From contig CAKRYI010000005.1 of the NCBI GenBank assembly GCA_934426825.1, positions 1 through 64,000 of the forward strand: DNA of 64,000 nucleotides, given 5' to 3'. The position numbers and the translations under genes are program-made. The notes under the pieces are model-generated. The model made no database searches. It was not told the origin of the DNA and saw only the letters and a list, made by a program, of their open reading frames with translations. Origin of the DNA: an uncultured Acetatifactor sp. (GTDB lineage Bacteria; Bacillota; Clostridia; Lachnospirales; Lachnospiraceae). Positions 33,901 through 42,222 of the stretch are shown here, piece by piece (position 1 is the stretch's first letter; the number at the start of each line of letters is the position of its first letter).

Positions 33901-36126
33901 ATGAAAAGCAAAGGCTTATGGAAAAGGGTAATTTCTGTGATTTCTACGATAGCAATGACAGCGGGATTGATGTTGTCGCCGCTTCCGGGAACAACGATAG
34001 AGGCGAAAGCTGCAATTTCAAATTCAGATTTTTTGAAGGCAAACGGTAAGGTGCTGAAAAATAATTACGGCACCGGAGATACCGTTTATCTGAGAGGAAC
34101 GAATGCCGGTGGGTATCTGGTGCAGGAATTTTGGATGACTCCGACGGAGTACAATAATTCCGGACGCATTGTAACCTGTGAGAAGGATATTTACGAGACG
34201 CTGACGGCACGGTTTGGTGAGCAGAATATGCGTAACCTGATTAAAGTCTATCAGGACAATTACTGGACAGAGGCAGATTTTGATAACTGCAAAAACATGG
34301 GAATTAACTGCATCCGTCTCCCGTTCTGGTATCTGAACTTTGTGGATTTTAACGGAAATTACATTGACGGCTGCTTTGACCGGATAGACTGGTTCCTTGA
34401 GCAGGCGGGAAAGCGCGGAATGTATGTTATTTTGGATTTCCACGGTGCGCCGGGTTCCCAGAACGGCAGTGACCATTCCGGCGTGGACGGCGGCGACAAT
34501 AAGGAGGGAGCGTCCGAATTTTTCTTCGGAAGCAACGCCTACAATAACCAGCAGCTGTACTACGATATCTGGTATAAGATTGCGCAGCGTTATGCGGGCA
34601 ATCCCACAGTTGCGGGATATGATTTGTTAAATGAGCCGTATTGTACATATCGGTACAATTCCAGCTACTCCGAGAAACAGCTCCACGATACACTCTGGAG
34701 CATTTATGACATAGCCTATGATGTCATCCGCTCTGCGGACCCGGATCATGTGATTATCATGGAGGCAACATGGGATGCCACCGATTTGCCGAATCCGGCA
34801 AATTACGGCTGGGAAAACATAATGTACGAGTATCATAATTATCTTTATGATGATTATGACAATGCCAACGGACAGCAGATTGCCAATATGCAGAAGAAAA
34901 TAGACGGTATTCACTCAGCAAATTACAACGTTCCGAGTTATCTGGGCGAGTTCAGTTATTTTAACAATATCGAGGCGTGGAAACAGGGCGTCAGCCTGTT
35001 AAACTCCAACGGGCTGAACTGGACAACGTGGACATATAAAGTGACCGGCACGAACAATAACTGGGGATTATACAATCAAAATGTATCCAAGGCAAATGTG
35101 GCGACGGATTCTTATGACACCATTTACAGTAAGTGGTCTCAGGTAGGACAGTCCAGCCCCAATGCAAACCTTATCAATGCAATCAAGGGTTATTTTCCGG
35201 GAAATACCACCTCTGCCGGAACCGGAGGACAGGGTCAGGGAACAGCAGCCATAGCGGACGGCGAGTATTACCTGAAAGGAGTAAACAGCGGCAAGGTAGT
35301 ATGTGCGGACAATTACGGCAATGATTCGTTAGTCGCCAACAAAGACACCTATGGCGGTGCATGGGAGACTCTGACTGTTGTAAATAACAGTGACGGAAGT
35401 ATTTCTTTCAAATCCGGTGCCAATGGAAAATATGTCTGTGCGGTTATAGACGAAAACAAACAGCTTTTGGCAAGAAGTTCCGCCATCGGCACGTGGGAGA
35501 AATTTTCACTGATTAAGGTGAGCGATACACAGTACGCTTTGAAAGCGCTGGCGAATGATAAGTTTGTATGCGTGAATGAGGACAACGGAAATGTTCTGTA
35601 TGCGGACAGAGATTCGGTCAGTGGCTGGGAAAGTTTCTATATCTATGATGTGAGCGGAAAACAGATGACCCCGGCGGACGGCGGTTCGCAGGGAAACAGT
35701 ACCATTGTCTCTGACGGAGAGTATTATCTTTCGGACAGTCAGGCAAAGATTGTCTGTGCAGAAAATTACGGCAACGATTCGCTGGTGGCGAACCGGGATT
35801 CATACGGCGGCGCATGGGAAACCTTTACCCTTGTCAACAATTCGGACGGTACGGTTTCTTTGAAATCTTCTGTCAATGGAAAATATGTGTGCGCGGTGAT
35901 GGATGAACAGAACCAGCTTGTGGCGAGAAGTTCTGCGATTGGCACATGGGAGAAATTTTATCTGGAGAGATTATCTGCCGGAAATTTTGCCCTCAAGGCA
36001 ATGACTACCGGAAAATATGTCTGCGCAGACAGGGACAAAAGCAGTGTCTTATATGCGGACAGAGACTCGGCGGACGGCTGGGAGACTTTCAAAATTTACA
36101 CTACCTCCGGTAATGCGGTACAGTAA
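33901..36126 (+). CDS. secreted GH5 glycoside hydrolase with two C-terminal beta-trefoil (fascin-like) repeats
   Basis: 741 residues. Signal peptide of about 37 residues ending EAKA (cleavage probably after AKA). The GH5 catalytic domain spans roughly residues 40-430: VYLRGTNAGGYLVQEFWM, acid/base Glu245 in LLNEPYC, YHNYLYDD, and nucleophile Glu350 in YLGEFSYF. A Gly/Thr linker (434-450) leads to two homologous ~140-residue repeats starting GEYYLKGVNSGKVVCADNYG and GEYYLSDSQAKIVCAENYG. Their recurring KYVCA, LYADRDS and WETF motifs suggest a fascin-like beta-trefoil, probably carbohydrate binding. By resemblance the substrate may be a beta-glucan. The start ATG follows CAGGAGGG. No sortase motif, so it is probably released. 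Confidence 0.9.
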   Translation: MKSKGLWKRVISVISTIAMTAGLMLSPLPGTTIEAKAAISNSDFLKANGKVLKNNYGTGDTVYLRGTNAGGYLVQEFWMTPTEYNNSGRIVTCEKDIYETLTARFGEQNMRNLIKVYQDNYWTEADFDNCKNMGINCIRLPFWYLNFVDFNGNYIDGCFDRIDWFLEQAGKRGMYVILDFHGAPGSQNGSDHSGVDGGDNKEGASEFFFGSNAYNNQQLYYDIWYKIAQRYAGNPTVAGYDLLNEPYCTYRYNSSYSEKQLHDTLWSIYDIAYDVIRSADPDHVIIMEATWDATDLPNPANYGWENIMYEYHNYLYDDYDNANGQQIANMQKKIDGIHSANYNVPSYLGEFSYFNNIEAWKQGVSLLNSNGLNWTTWTYKVTGTNNNWGLYNQNVSKANVATDSYDTIYSKWSQVGQSSPNANLINAIKGYFPGNTTSAGTGGQGQGTAAIADGEYYLKGVNSGKVVCADNYGNDSLVANKDTYGGAWETLTVVNNSDGSISFKSGANGKYVCAVIDENKQLLARSSAIGTWEKFSLIKVSDTQYALKALANDKFVCVNEDNGNVLYADRDSVSGWESFYIYDVSGKQMTPADGGSQGNSTIVSDGEYYLSDSQAKIVCAENYGNDSLVANRDSYGGAWETFTLVNNSDGTVSLKSSVNGKYVCAVMDEQNQLVARSSAIGTWEKFYLERLSAGNFALKAMTTGKYVCADRDKSSVLYADRDSADGWETFKIYTTSGNAVQ

Positions 36127-36187
36127 AAAATTGACATAAATTTTACAAAGATTTCACATGAACATGATAGTGGTTCCTTCGAAAAAA

Positions 36188-36228
36188 TTCTAATATAAAA
36201 TCGTAAATACAGAGTATACATATTAGAA
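36188..36228. promoter_or_regulatory. inverted repeat in the leader of the 74-aa membrane protein gene
   Basis: TTCTAATAT (36188-36196) pairs perfectly with ATATTAGAA (36220-36228), 21 bases before the start codon. It may be an operator or a leader hairpin. Upstream, TTGACA at 36132 lacks a well-spaced -10. Confidence 0.4.
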
Positions 36229-36248
36229 ATGGACAAAGGAGAATCGGT

Positions 36249-36473
36249 ATGAGTAGTGTGAAAAAAGGTATTGAAAGAGTTGCATGGTTTCTGCCGATTG
36301 CAAATGCGATAATCGGTGCGGCGGAAGGATTTCTTGCAGTTAGTCTGGTGTGCGGTGCACTGAAAATAAAATTTGAGGCGGCAGCCGGTACAGGATTGAC
36401 GGTTGGTTCAGCCTTGGGAATTGTATTTTATATCATGACATGGATTTTCTTGCTGGGCAGAAAAGAACGGTAG
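36249..36473 (+). CDS. small two-pass membrane protein, 74 aa
   Basis: Ribosome binding site AAAGGAG seven bases before the ATG. A short basic N-terminus (SSVKKGIER) leads into two hydrophobic segments (about 13-38 and 45-67), the second ending in RKER, so both ends probably face the cytoplasm. No family recognised. It stands between the GH5 gene and the MATE transporter; a strong hairpin follows its stop. Confidence 0.65.
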   Translation: MSSVKKGIERVAWFLPIANAIIGAAEGFLAVSLVCGALKIKFEAAAGTGLTVGSALGIVFYIMTWIFLLGRKER

Positions 36474-36497
36474 GACGAAACAAGATAATCCATTGAG

Positions 36498-36535
36498 CCC
36501 TCCATATCCCCGGAAGTATAATGAGATATGGAGGG
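36498..36535 (+). promoter_or_regulatory. hairpin masking the MATE ribosome binding site
   Basis: CCCTCCATATC (36498-36508) pairs perfectly with GATATGGAGGG (36525-36535). The 3' arm contains GGAGGG, the only good ribosome binding site for the MATE gene, ten bases before its ATG. There is no proper T run, so a translational control hairpin is at least as likely as a terminator. Confidence 0.6.
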
Positions 36536-36545
36536 ATATTTATTT

Positions 36546-37907
36546 ATGAATACAAAAAATATGCAGGACATGACTGTCGGGAGCCCCGCAGGACATATTT
36601 TGAGGTTTGCTTTACCTCTTCTTATCGGAAATCTGTTTCAGCAATTCTACAATATGGTAGATTCCCTTGTGGTGGGAAACTTTGTGGGTGCCAATGCCCT
36701 TGCGGCAGTAGGTGCCTGTGGTTCCATGAACTTTTTATTCTTTTCCCTAAGCTCCGGTTTGGCTATTGGAATCGGAATTATCGTGGCGCAGTATTTTGGT
36801 GCGAAGGATGAAGAAAATATCCGAATGACCATTGCCAATTCCATTTATGTGCTGTCGGCGGTTGCTATTTTGGTGAGCGTGCTGGGAATTATTTTTTCAC
36901 CGGCGCTGCTTCGGCTTTTGCAGACACCGGACAGTATCATGGCGGATTCTGTTTTATATATGAAAACAACCTGTGCCGGTATTGTTGCCATTGCAGCATA
37001 CAATGGTGTTGCTTCTATTTTAAGAGCTTTGGGAGATTCCAAAACACCGTTGTATTTTCTGATACTGGCAAGCATTATCAATGTGGTGCTGGATTTGCTC
37101 TTTGTACTTCGGTTTGAGTGGAGTGTATTCGGGGTGGCGCTGGCAACCATTATCGCACAGGCGGTTGCGGCGGTGACCTGTATTATTTATGCCTATGTGA
37201 AAGTGCCGTATTTCCGGCTGACGGCGGAACAGCTTCGCCCGCAGAAGGAAATTATAAAACGCTCCTTTGTTCTGGGGATTCCCCTTGCACTGCAAAATTC
37301 CATGATTGCAGTGTCCTGTATGGTGTTGCAGGGAGTGGTAAATACCTTTGGAGAAACGGTTGTGGCGGCATATACCATTATCGGACGAATTGAGCAGGTG
37401 GTTCAGCAGCCCTACAGTTCTTTGGGAGCGGCAATTACCACCTATACCGGACAGAATGTAGGCGCAAGCAAGCTGGAACGTGTGAAAAAAGGGTATCATC
37501 AGGCAATTATCATGGTTCTGATTTTCAGTATTCTGCTTCTTCCCGTGTGCTATCTGTTTGGTGAGCAGATTATCGGAGCATTTGTAAAAGAGCCGGAGGT
37601 CATTGCCATCGGCGTGAAGGCACTCCGCATTAATAGCCTGTTCTATTTCGGACTCGGCATGATATATGTGCCGCGTGCACTTTTGAACGGAGCCGGAGAT
37701 ACCGGATTTGCCATGCTGAACGGATTTACGGAGGTGGCATGCCGTATTCTGTATTCGCAGGTGCTTACCCGAATCCCGGCACTGGGTTACTGGGGTATTT
37801 GGGTGACTACCGGGGCAACCTGGGCAACGACCGCAGTGGTGTGTGTTATCCGGTATACAAAGGGAAAATGGAAGCAGAAAGCGTTGGTGAAAGTAGACAA
37901 AACATAA
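36546..37907 (+). CDS. MATE-family multidrug/metabolite efflux transporter
   Basis: 453 residues with about 12 hydrophobic segments in two homologous halves. The MATE opening is clear: GSPAGHILRFALPLLIGNLFQQFYNMVDSLVVG (split in two helices), and the second-half counterpart GIPLALQNSMIAVSCMVLQGVVN. By family it exports cationic drugs or metabolites using a Na+ or H+ gradient. The start was set at the ATG whose ribosome binding site lies in the upstream hairpin; an earlier ATG inside the hairpin has no such site. Confidence 0.93.
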   Translation: MNTKNMQDMTVGSPAGHILRFALPLLIGNLFQQFYNMVDSLVVGNFVGANALAAVGACGSMNFLFFSLSSGLAIGIGIIVAQYFGAKDEENIRMTIANSIYVLSAVAILVSVLGIIFSPALLRLLQTPDSIMADSVLYMKTTCAGIVAIAAYNGVASILRALGDSKTPLYFLILASIINVVLDLLFVLRFEWSVFGVALATIIAQAVAAVTCIIYAYVKVPYFRLTAEQLRPQKEIIKRSFVLGIPLALQNSMIAVSCMVLQGVVNTFGETVVAAYTIIGRIEQVVQQPYSSLGAAITTYTGQNVGASKLERVKKGYHQAIIMVLIFSILLLPVCYLFGEQIIGAFVKEPEVIAIGVKALRINSLFYFGLGMIYVPRALLNGAGDTGFAMLNGFTEVACRILYSQVLTRIPALGYWGIWVTTGATWATTAVVCVIRYTKGKWKQKALVKVDKT

Positions 37908-38043
37908 CGGCGTCTGACTGCACATAATTCACAAAAATATTTTTCTCCCCCTTTTTCTCTGACATTTTCGGGTTTGATTTGATAAAATAAGGGTATAATT
38001 ACGGTAAAGGAAAACCTTGGAAATCTTGAAAATGAGAGAAAGG

Positions 38044-38556
38044 ATGATGGGTGTGTTTGAAAAAGGTGAGTTTGTCGTAGTCGGCAGTAAAGGTGTTTGC
38101 TCGGTGGAGAATATAACCACGCTTGATATTTCCGGTGTGGACAGGGAGAGGGAATATTATATCCTGAAACCTCTTTACATGCAGGGCAGCACGGTATATG
38201 TGCCGGTGGATGCGGCAAAGGAGTCCATGCGCAGGGTGCTGACGAAGGAAGAGGCACAGAAGCTGATAGAGGGAATTCCCCGGATTCCGCTGATTACCAT
38301 AACAAACGACAAAATGTTAGAGCAGGAGTATAAAGGCTGCATGAAAGCCAACTGCTGTGAAGAATGGGTACGGATTATCAAAACCATATATCTTCGCAAA
38401 CAGAAGCGGCTGGAGGCGGGACGAAAGGTGACTGCCGTGGACGCAAAATATTTCCGCATTGCAGAGGACAATCTGTACGGAGAACTGGCAGTATCCTTAA
38501 ATATGCCCCGCACGGAAGTGGAAAACTATATTGCCGGAGAGATGGGCAAAAATTAA
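38044..38556 (+). CDS. CarD/CdnL-like transcription regulator
   Basis: About 170 residues. The N-terminal ~60 residues (FEKGEFVVVGSKGVCSVENI, then REYYILKPLYMQGSTVYVPVD) match the RNA polymerase-interacting domain of CarD/CdnL. The rest is helical. Family members bind the RNA polymerase beta subunit and stabilise open complexes at stable RNA and other promoters. The exact start is uncertain: two adjacent ATGs and a GTG follow GAGAAAGG. The first ATG is given. A perfect TATAAT lies near 38000 without a clear -35. Confidence 0.85.
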   Translation: MMGVFEKGEFVVVGSKGVCSVENITTLDISGVDREREYYILKPLYMQGSTVYVPVDAAKESMRRVLTKEEAQKLIEGIPRIPLITITNDKMLEQEYKGCMKANCCEEWVRIIKTIYLRKQKRLEAGRKVTAVDAKYFRIAEDNLYGELAVSLNMPRTEVENYIAGEMGKN

Positions 38557-38565
38557 AAAATCCTC

Positions 38566-38594
38566 TTTACATTCGCAAAAAAAAGTAATATGAT
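38566..38594 (+). promoter_or_regulatory. promoter of the threonine T-box unit
   Basis: TTTACA, 17 bases, TATGAT, just upstream of the T-box leader. Confidence 0.6.
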
Positions 38595-38609
38595 TATTCC
38601 ATAATTGAG

Positions 38610-38860
38610 ATATGTGAAAACGAAGAAGAGAACAGTAGAATGTAGAAAGCAGCAGAGAGAACCGCCCCGAAAGGGTGCTGAAAGCGGTTTTGCCGGAAAC
38701 AGACGAAAACCATCTCTGAGTGGCTTTAATACAGCCCGGCAGCTTCCGTTATGAGCAAATGAAGGTGGCAGATTTTGGTATGTCAGGTACAATCTGCAAA
38801 AAGGGTGGAACCGCGTAACTTACGTCCCTTGCAATAGAAGATATTGCAGGGGACTTTTTT
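38610..38860 (+). ncRNA. T-box leader, threonine specifier
   Basis: Stem I begins near the AGTA motif (about 38624). The specifier codon reads ACC (Thr) at 38709-38711, just before CATCTCTGAG. The T-box sequence AGGGTGGAACCGCG is near 38803-38816. The intrinsic terminator is GTCCCTTGCAAT paired with ATTGCAGGGGAC plus a T run (38824-38860). Uncharged tRNA-Thr should favour antitermination and raise expression of the genes downstream, including thrS. After the terminator, nested hairpins (GCCTG/CAGGC at 38864-38882 and GCGCC/GGCGC around ATTTC/GAAAT) fill the gap to the next gene. Confidence 0.93.
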
Positions 38861-38963
38861 AATGCCTGTTTTTACGACAGGCGTGAGTGGAAACGTGAGG
38901 AGGCGCCACGGATTTCATGGGAAATGTCCCCCCCGGCGCAGGCGCTTCGGAATGGAGGAAAGT

Positions 38964-39236
38964 ATGGGAATGATAGTATGGAAGAAACTGGAAAAACTTG
39001 CACACCAGTGCTTTGACGGTGATGTAACCATGCCGAAGGTCTGGTTCTGGATGATTGGAGCCATCTGCCTGTTAAGCGGTATTGTTTACGGACTGCTTCG
39101 TGCACCGTTAACCCATGGAGTTACCATCGGCAGCAATAACGGCAATAATACCAACTGCGGGTTTGAATTTCCCGATGCCGCGGAAGAAGACGACAAGGCG
39201 GTATCTGCGGACGAAGCCAAGAAAAAAGCAAAATAA
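38964..39236 (+). CDS. small single-pass membrane protein between T-box and thrS, 90 aa
   Basis: Start at the ATG after GGAGGAAA. The protein has a helical N-terminus (WKKLEKLAHQCFDGDVTMPK), one hydrophobic segment (about residues 27-46), then an Asn/Gly-rich loop and an acidic/Lys-rich tail ending KKKAK. No family recognised. Because it lies downstream of the threonine T-box and 37 bases before thrS, it should be co-regulated with threonyl-tRNA synthetase. Confidence 0.65.
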   Translation: MGMIVWKKLEKLAHQCFDGDVTMPKVWFWMIGAICLLSGIVYGLLRAPLTHGVTIGSNNGNNTNCGFEFPDAAEEDDKAVSADEAKKKAK

Positions 39237-39273
39237 AAAGTAAAACGCAATATGCGGGATAGGAGAATAGATT

Positions 39274-41235
39274 ATGAAAATTACATTGAAAGACGGTTCT
39301 GTAAAAGAGTATGCAGAAAAGAAAAGCGTGTACGATATTGCAATGGACATCAGTGAGGGTCTTGCGAGAGCAGCCTGCTGTGCCATTGTGGACGGGGAAG
39401 TAGTTGACTTGCGCACCGAACTTGACAAGGACTGTGAACTGAGCATTTGTACGGCAAAGGATAAAGAAGGTCTTTCCACTATCCGTCACACGGCATCCCA
39501 TGTACTTGCCGAAGCTGTGAAGCATTTGTTCCCGGATGCGAAGCTGACCATCGGACCCAGCATTGAGGAAGGCTTCTACTATGATTTTGACCATGCTCCT
39601 TTTTCCAGAGAAGACCTTGACAATCTGGAAGCAGAGATGAAGAAGATTATTAAAGAAGGCGTTAAAATCGAGCGCTTCACCCTGCCCAGAGCAGAGGCAA
39701 TCAAATTTATGGAGGAGAAAGGGGAGCCTTTCAAGGTAGAGTTGATTGAGGATTTGCCGGAGGGAGAAGAAATTTCTTTCTATCGTCAGGGTGATTTCGT
39801 GGACTTGTGCGCAGGGCCTCACCTGATGAGCACCAAGGGAGTGAAGGCATTTAAACTGACCTCTTCCTCCATGGCTTACTGGAGAGGAGATTCCAACAAG
39901 GCGCGCCTGCAGAGAATTTACGGTACAGCTTATGCGACCAAGGATGAACTGAAAGAGCATCTGGAGTGCATGGAAGACGCAAAGCGTCGCGACCACAATA
40001 AATTAGGACGTGAGATGGAGCTGTTTACCACCGTAGATGTTATCGGACAGGGACTTCCCTTGTTTACTCCCAAGGGAACCAAGATGATTATGAAATTGCA
40101 GCGCTGGATTGAGGATCTGGAGGATAAGGAGTGGGGTTATGTCCGCACCAGAACTCCTCTTATGGCAAAGAGCGATTTGTATAAAATTTCCGGGCACTGG
40201 GATCATTATAAGGACGGCATGTTTGTGTTAGGTGATGAGGCAGTGGACAAGGAAGTGTTTGCACTTCGTCCCATGACCTGCCCGTTCCAGTATTATGTAT
40301 ACAAAAATACCCAGAAATCCTATCGTGACCTGCCTTACCGTATGAGTGAGACTTCTACTTTGTTTAGAAGTGAGGATTCCGGAGAAATGCACGGACTGAC
40401 CCGTGTGCGCCAGTTTACCATTACCGAGGCACATCTGGTAATCCGTCCCGACCAGGCAGAGGAAGAGTTGAAGGGCTGTCTGGATCTGGCATACTATGTT
40501 TTGACTGTATTGGGATTGCAGGATGATGTTACTTATCGTCTGTCCAAATGGGATCCCAACAATAAGGACAAATACTTGGGAGATGACGATTACTGGAACA
40601 AGACTCAGGACGCGTTACGTGAAGTATTGAAAGAAAAAGGCGTTACCTATGTAGAGGCTGAGGGAGAGGCTGCTTTCTATGGTCCGAAGATTGATATTCA
40701 GGCTAAGAATGTGTACGGCAAGGAAGACACCATGATTACCATTCAGCTTGACTGTGCCATCGCTGAGAATTTTGATATGTACTATGTGGACCAGAGCGGT
40801 GATAAGGTTCGTCCTTATATCATTCACAGAACCTCAATGGGCTGCTATGAGCGTACTTTGGCATGGCTGATTGAAAAATATGCCGGCAAATTCCCGACAT
40901 GGCTGTGCCCTGAGCAGGTAAGAGTGCTTCCGATTTCTGAAAAATATGAGGAATATGCAAACGAAATTTTGAAAGAGCTGAAGAAGAACGATATTGATGC
41001 GACCGCAGATAACCGTTCCGAGAAGATTGGTTTCAAGATTCGCGAGGCAAGACTGGCAAAGGTTCCTTATATGCTGGTTGTGGGACAGCAGGAAGCAGAA
41101 AACGGTCTGGTATCCGTGAGAAGCCGTTTCGCCGGAGATGAGGGACAGAAGCCTCTGCAGCAGTTCCTTGACCAGATTCTGGAGGAAATACGTACAAAGG
41201 CTATCCGCAAGGAAGAAGTACAGGAAGAGAAATAA
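39274..41235 (+). CDS. thrS: threonine-tRNA ligase
   Basis: 653 residues, class II synthetase. N-terminal TGS domain (KITLKDGSVKEYAEKKSVYD), the editing/SAD domain with HTASHVLAEAVKHLFP, and a catalytic core whose zinc ligands are all visible: Cys in RPMTCPFQYY, His in TITEAHLVI and His in PYIIHRTSMGCYER. A C-terminal anticodon-binding domain (VRVLPISEKYEEYANEI) follows. Controlled by the threonine T-box upstream. Confidence 0.98.
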   Translation: MKITLKDGSVKEYAEKKSVYDIAMDISEGLARAACCAIVDGEVVDLRTELDKDCELSICTAKDKEGLSTIRHTASHVLAEAVKHLFPDAKLTIGPSIEEGFYYDFDHAPFSREDLDNLEAEMKKIIKEGVKIERFTLPRAEAIKFMEEKGEPFKVELIEDLPEGEEISFYRQGDFVDLCAGPHLMSTKGVKAFKLTSSSMAYWRGDSNKARLQRIYGTAYATKDELKEHLECMEDAKRRDHNKLGREMELFTTVDVIGQGLPLFTPKGTKMIMKLQRWIEDLEDKEWGYVRTRTPLMAKSDLYKISGHWDHYKDGMFVLGDEAVDKEVFALRPMTCPFQYYVYKNTQKSYRDLPYRMSETSTLFRSEDSGEMHGLTRVRQFTITEAHLVIRPDQAEEELKGCLDLAYYVLTVLGLQDDVTYRLSKWDPNNKDKYLGDDDYWNKTQDALREVLKEKGVTYVEAEGEAAFYGPKIDIQAKNVYGKEDTMITIQLDCAIAENFDMYYVDQSGDKVRPYIIHRTSMGCYERTLAWLIEKYAGKFPTWLCPEQVRVLPISEKYEEYANEILKELKKNDIDATADNRSEKIGFKIREARLAKVPYMLVVGQQEAENGLVSVRSRFAGDEGQKPLQQFLDQILEEIRTKAIRKEEVQEEK

Positions 41236-41253
41236 GAAAATCAAAAACAGAAT

Positions 41254-41283
41254 AAATTTGCCGTTGTTTCTGCGAATTTTTTT
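41254..41283 (+). terminator. terminator after thrS
   Basis: AAATTTGC pairs with GCGAATTT (one G-U), merging into a T run. Confidence 0.7.
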
Positions 41284-41311
41284 CAATAAGCCGGAAAGAC
41301 TAAAAAGGACA

Positions 41312-41399
41312 TAATCCCCATGGACTGTACAGGCGGAAATGTCCGGGTCTAATGTCTGCGCTGCTCCTTAGACTTGTTCGGAAGCAGCGCAGAAGGAGG
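41312..41399 (+). promoter_or_regulatory. structured leader of the DUF1540 gene
   Basis: GGACAT can pair with the later ATGTCC. CTGCGCTGCT (41356-41365) pairs perfectly with AGCAGCGCAG (41383-41392), and the 3' arm directly abuts the ribosome binding site AAGGAGG (41393-41399). It matches no riboswitch class I can name. Confidence 0.5.
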
Positions 41400-41404
41400 C
41401 TTAT

Positions 41405-41725
41405 ATGGCAGATTTAAAATGTGTAGTGGAAAATTGTACCTACAATAAGGATTGCCTTTGCAGCAAGGGTGATATTATGGTGGGCGGAAAACATGCCTGC
41501 AGTTGTGATGACACCTGCTGTGAGAGTTTTGCCCAAAAGCATGGCGGGATGGACGCCTACACCAGTTCTTTGGCGCATCCCAGCAAGACCATCAGCATTG
41601 ACTGTGAAGCAGTGAAATGTATCTACAACAGCAACTACAAGTGCGTGGCTGACCATGTGGATATTAAGGGATGCGGAGCGTGCGACTGCAGAGAAACCGC
41701 ATGTGCGACTTTCTCTGAGAAATAG
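41405..41725 (+). CDS. cysteine-rich protein with two DUF1540 repeats
   Basis: 106 residues made of two similar halves: CVVENCTYNKDCLCSKGDI followed by CSCDDTCCESF, and CEAVKCIYNSNYKCVADHV followed by CDCRETACATF. The Cys spacing suggests a small metal-binding (probably zinc) module of the DUF1540 family, whose role is not established. No signal peptide. A 10-pair hairpin (41733-41760) without a T run follows. From there to the infC leader, about 220 bases contain no credible gene. Confidence 0.88.
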   Translation: MADLKCVVENCTYNKDCLCSKGDIMVGGKHACSCDDTCCESFAQKHGGMDAYTSSLAHPSKTISIDCEAVKCIYNSNYKCVADHVDIKGCGACDCRETACATFSEK

Positions 41726-41977
41726 TGCGCCGGAGTCTTCGGGAGTGAAACCGGAGGCTCTTACATACGGAAAACGGTTTGTTTCAAAATGTATTCAGAT
41801 GTATTCAGGCAGAAGGCTGAGATTTTTCGCAGCCGGAATTTGCCCGGCTTTTGTGTTGGAAGGATTCTGTAACGGAAAAGGCAGAAATGGTTCCTGTCCG
41901 GAAATGTACGGAAATCAAGAGGGATTTTGGAAATCCCGGAATGTCTGTAAAAATCTATAAAAACCAAGAAAAAGTTG

Positions 41978-42010
41978 TTGACAATACATAACATGTCGTG
42001 GTAGTATAAT
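41978..42010 (+). promoter_or_regulatory. infC operon promoter region
   Basis: TTGACA at 41978 with TAGTAT after 18 bases; a perfect TATAAT overlaps it three bases further on, but at a non-standard distance of 21. Confidence 0.5.
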
Positions 42011-42014
42011 CAAG

Positions 42015-42172
42015 TGTGTGAGAAACACACGACAACAAGCAGAGTATCCACTCTCACCTTACGGCAATCGGGCTTGTAAGTGTCAACATCTTTTCAAAAG
42101 GATTGATATGTGTTTACAGAAAGTCCTTTGTGGTGAAGTTTTGGTGGATAGATATGCTGTCCACTTTTTTTG
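42015..42172 (+). ncRNA. L20-type autoregulatory leader of infC-rpmI-rplT
   Basis: Begins with a GTGTG/CACAC hairpin and continues with AGAGTATCCACTCTCACC and CTTACGGCAATCGGGCTTGT, which I recognise as the conserved part of the Firmicute L20 leader. It ends with a terminator: GTGGATAG pairs with CTGTCCAC, followed by seven T (42145-42172). In Bacillus, excess L20 binds this RNA and promotes termination. The recognition is from memory of the motif. Confidence 0.75.
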
Positions 42173-42222
42173 TGCATAAAATAAATGCACGGATGCTGAT
42201 TTTCTTATGGAGGTGCAAGACC

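Noticed and set aside
38844..38963. N-terminal extension of the small membrane protein into the T-box terminator
   Set aside because: The extension is Arg-rich nonsense translated from hairpin DNA; the ATG after GGAGGAAA is a far better start.
41655..41960. 101-codon frame overlapping the end of the DUF1540 gene
   Set aside because: Overlaps a recognised gene in another frame, with no ribosome binding site and no recognisable family.
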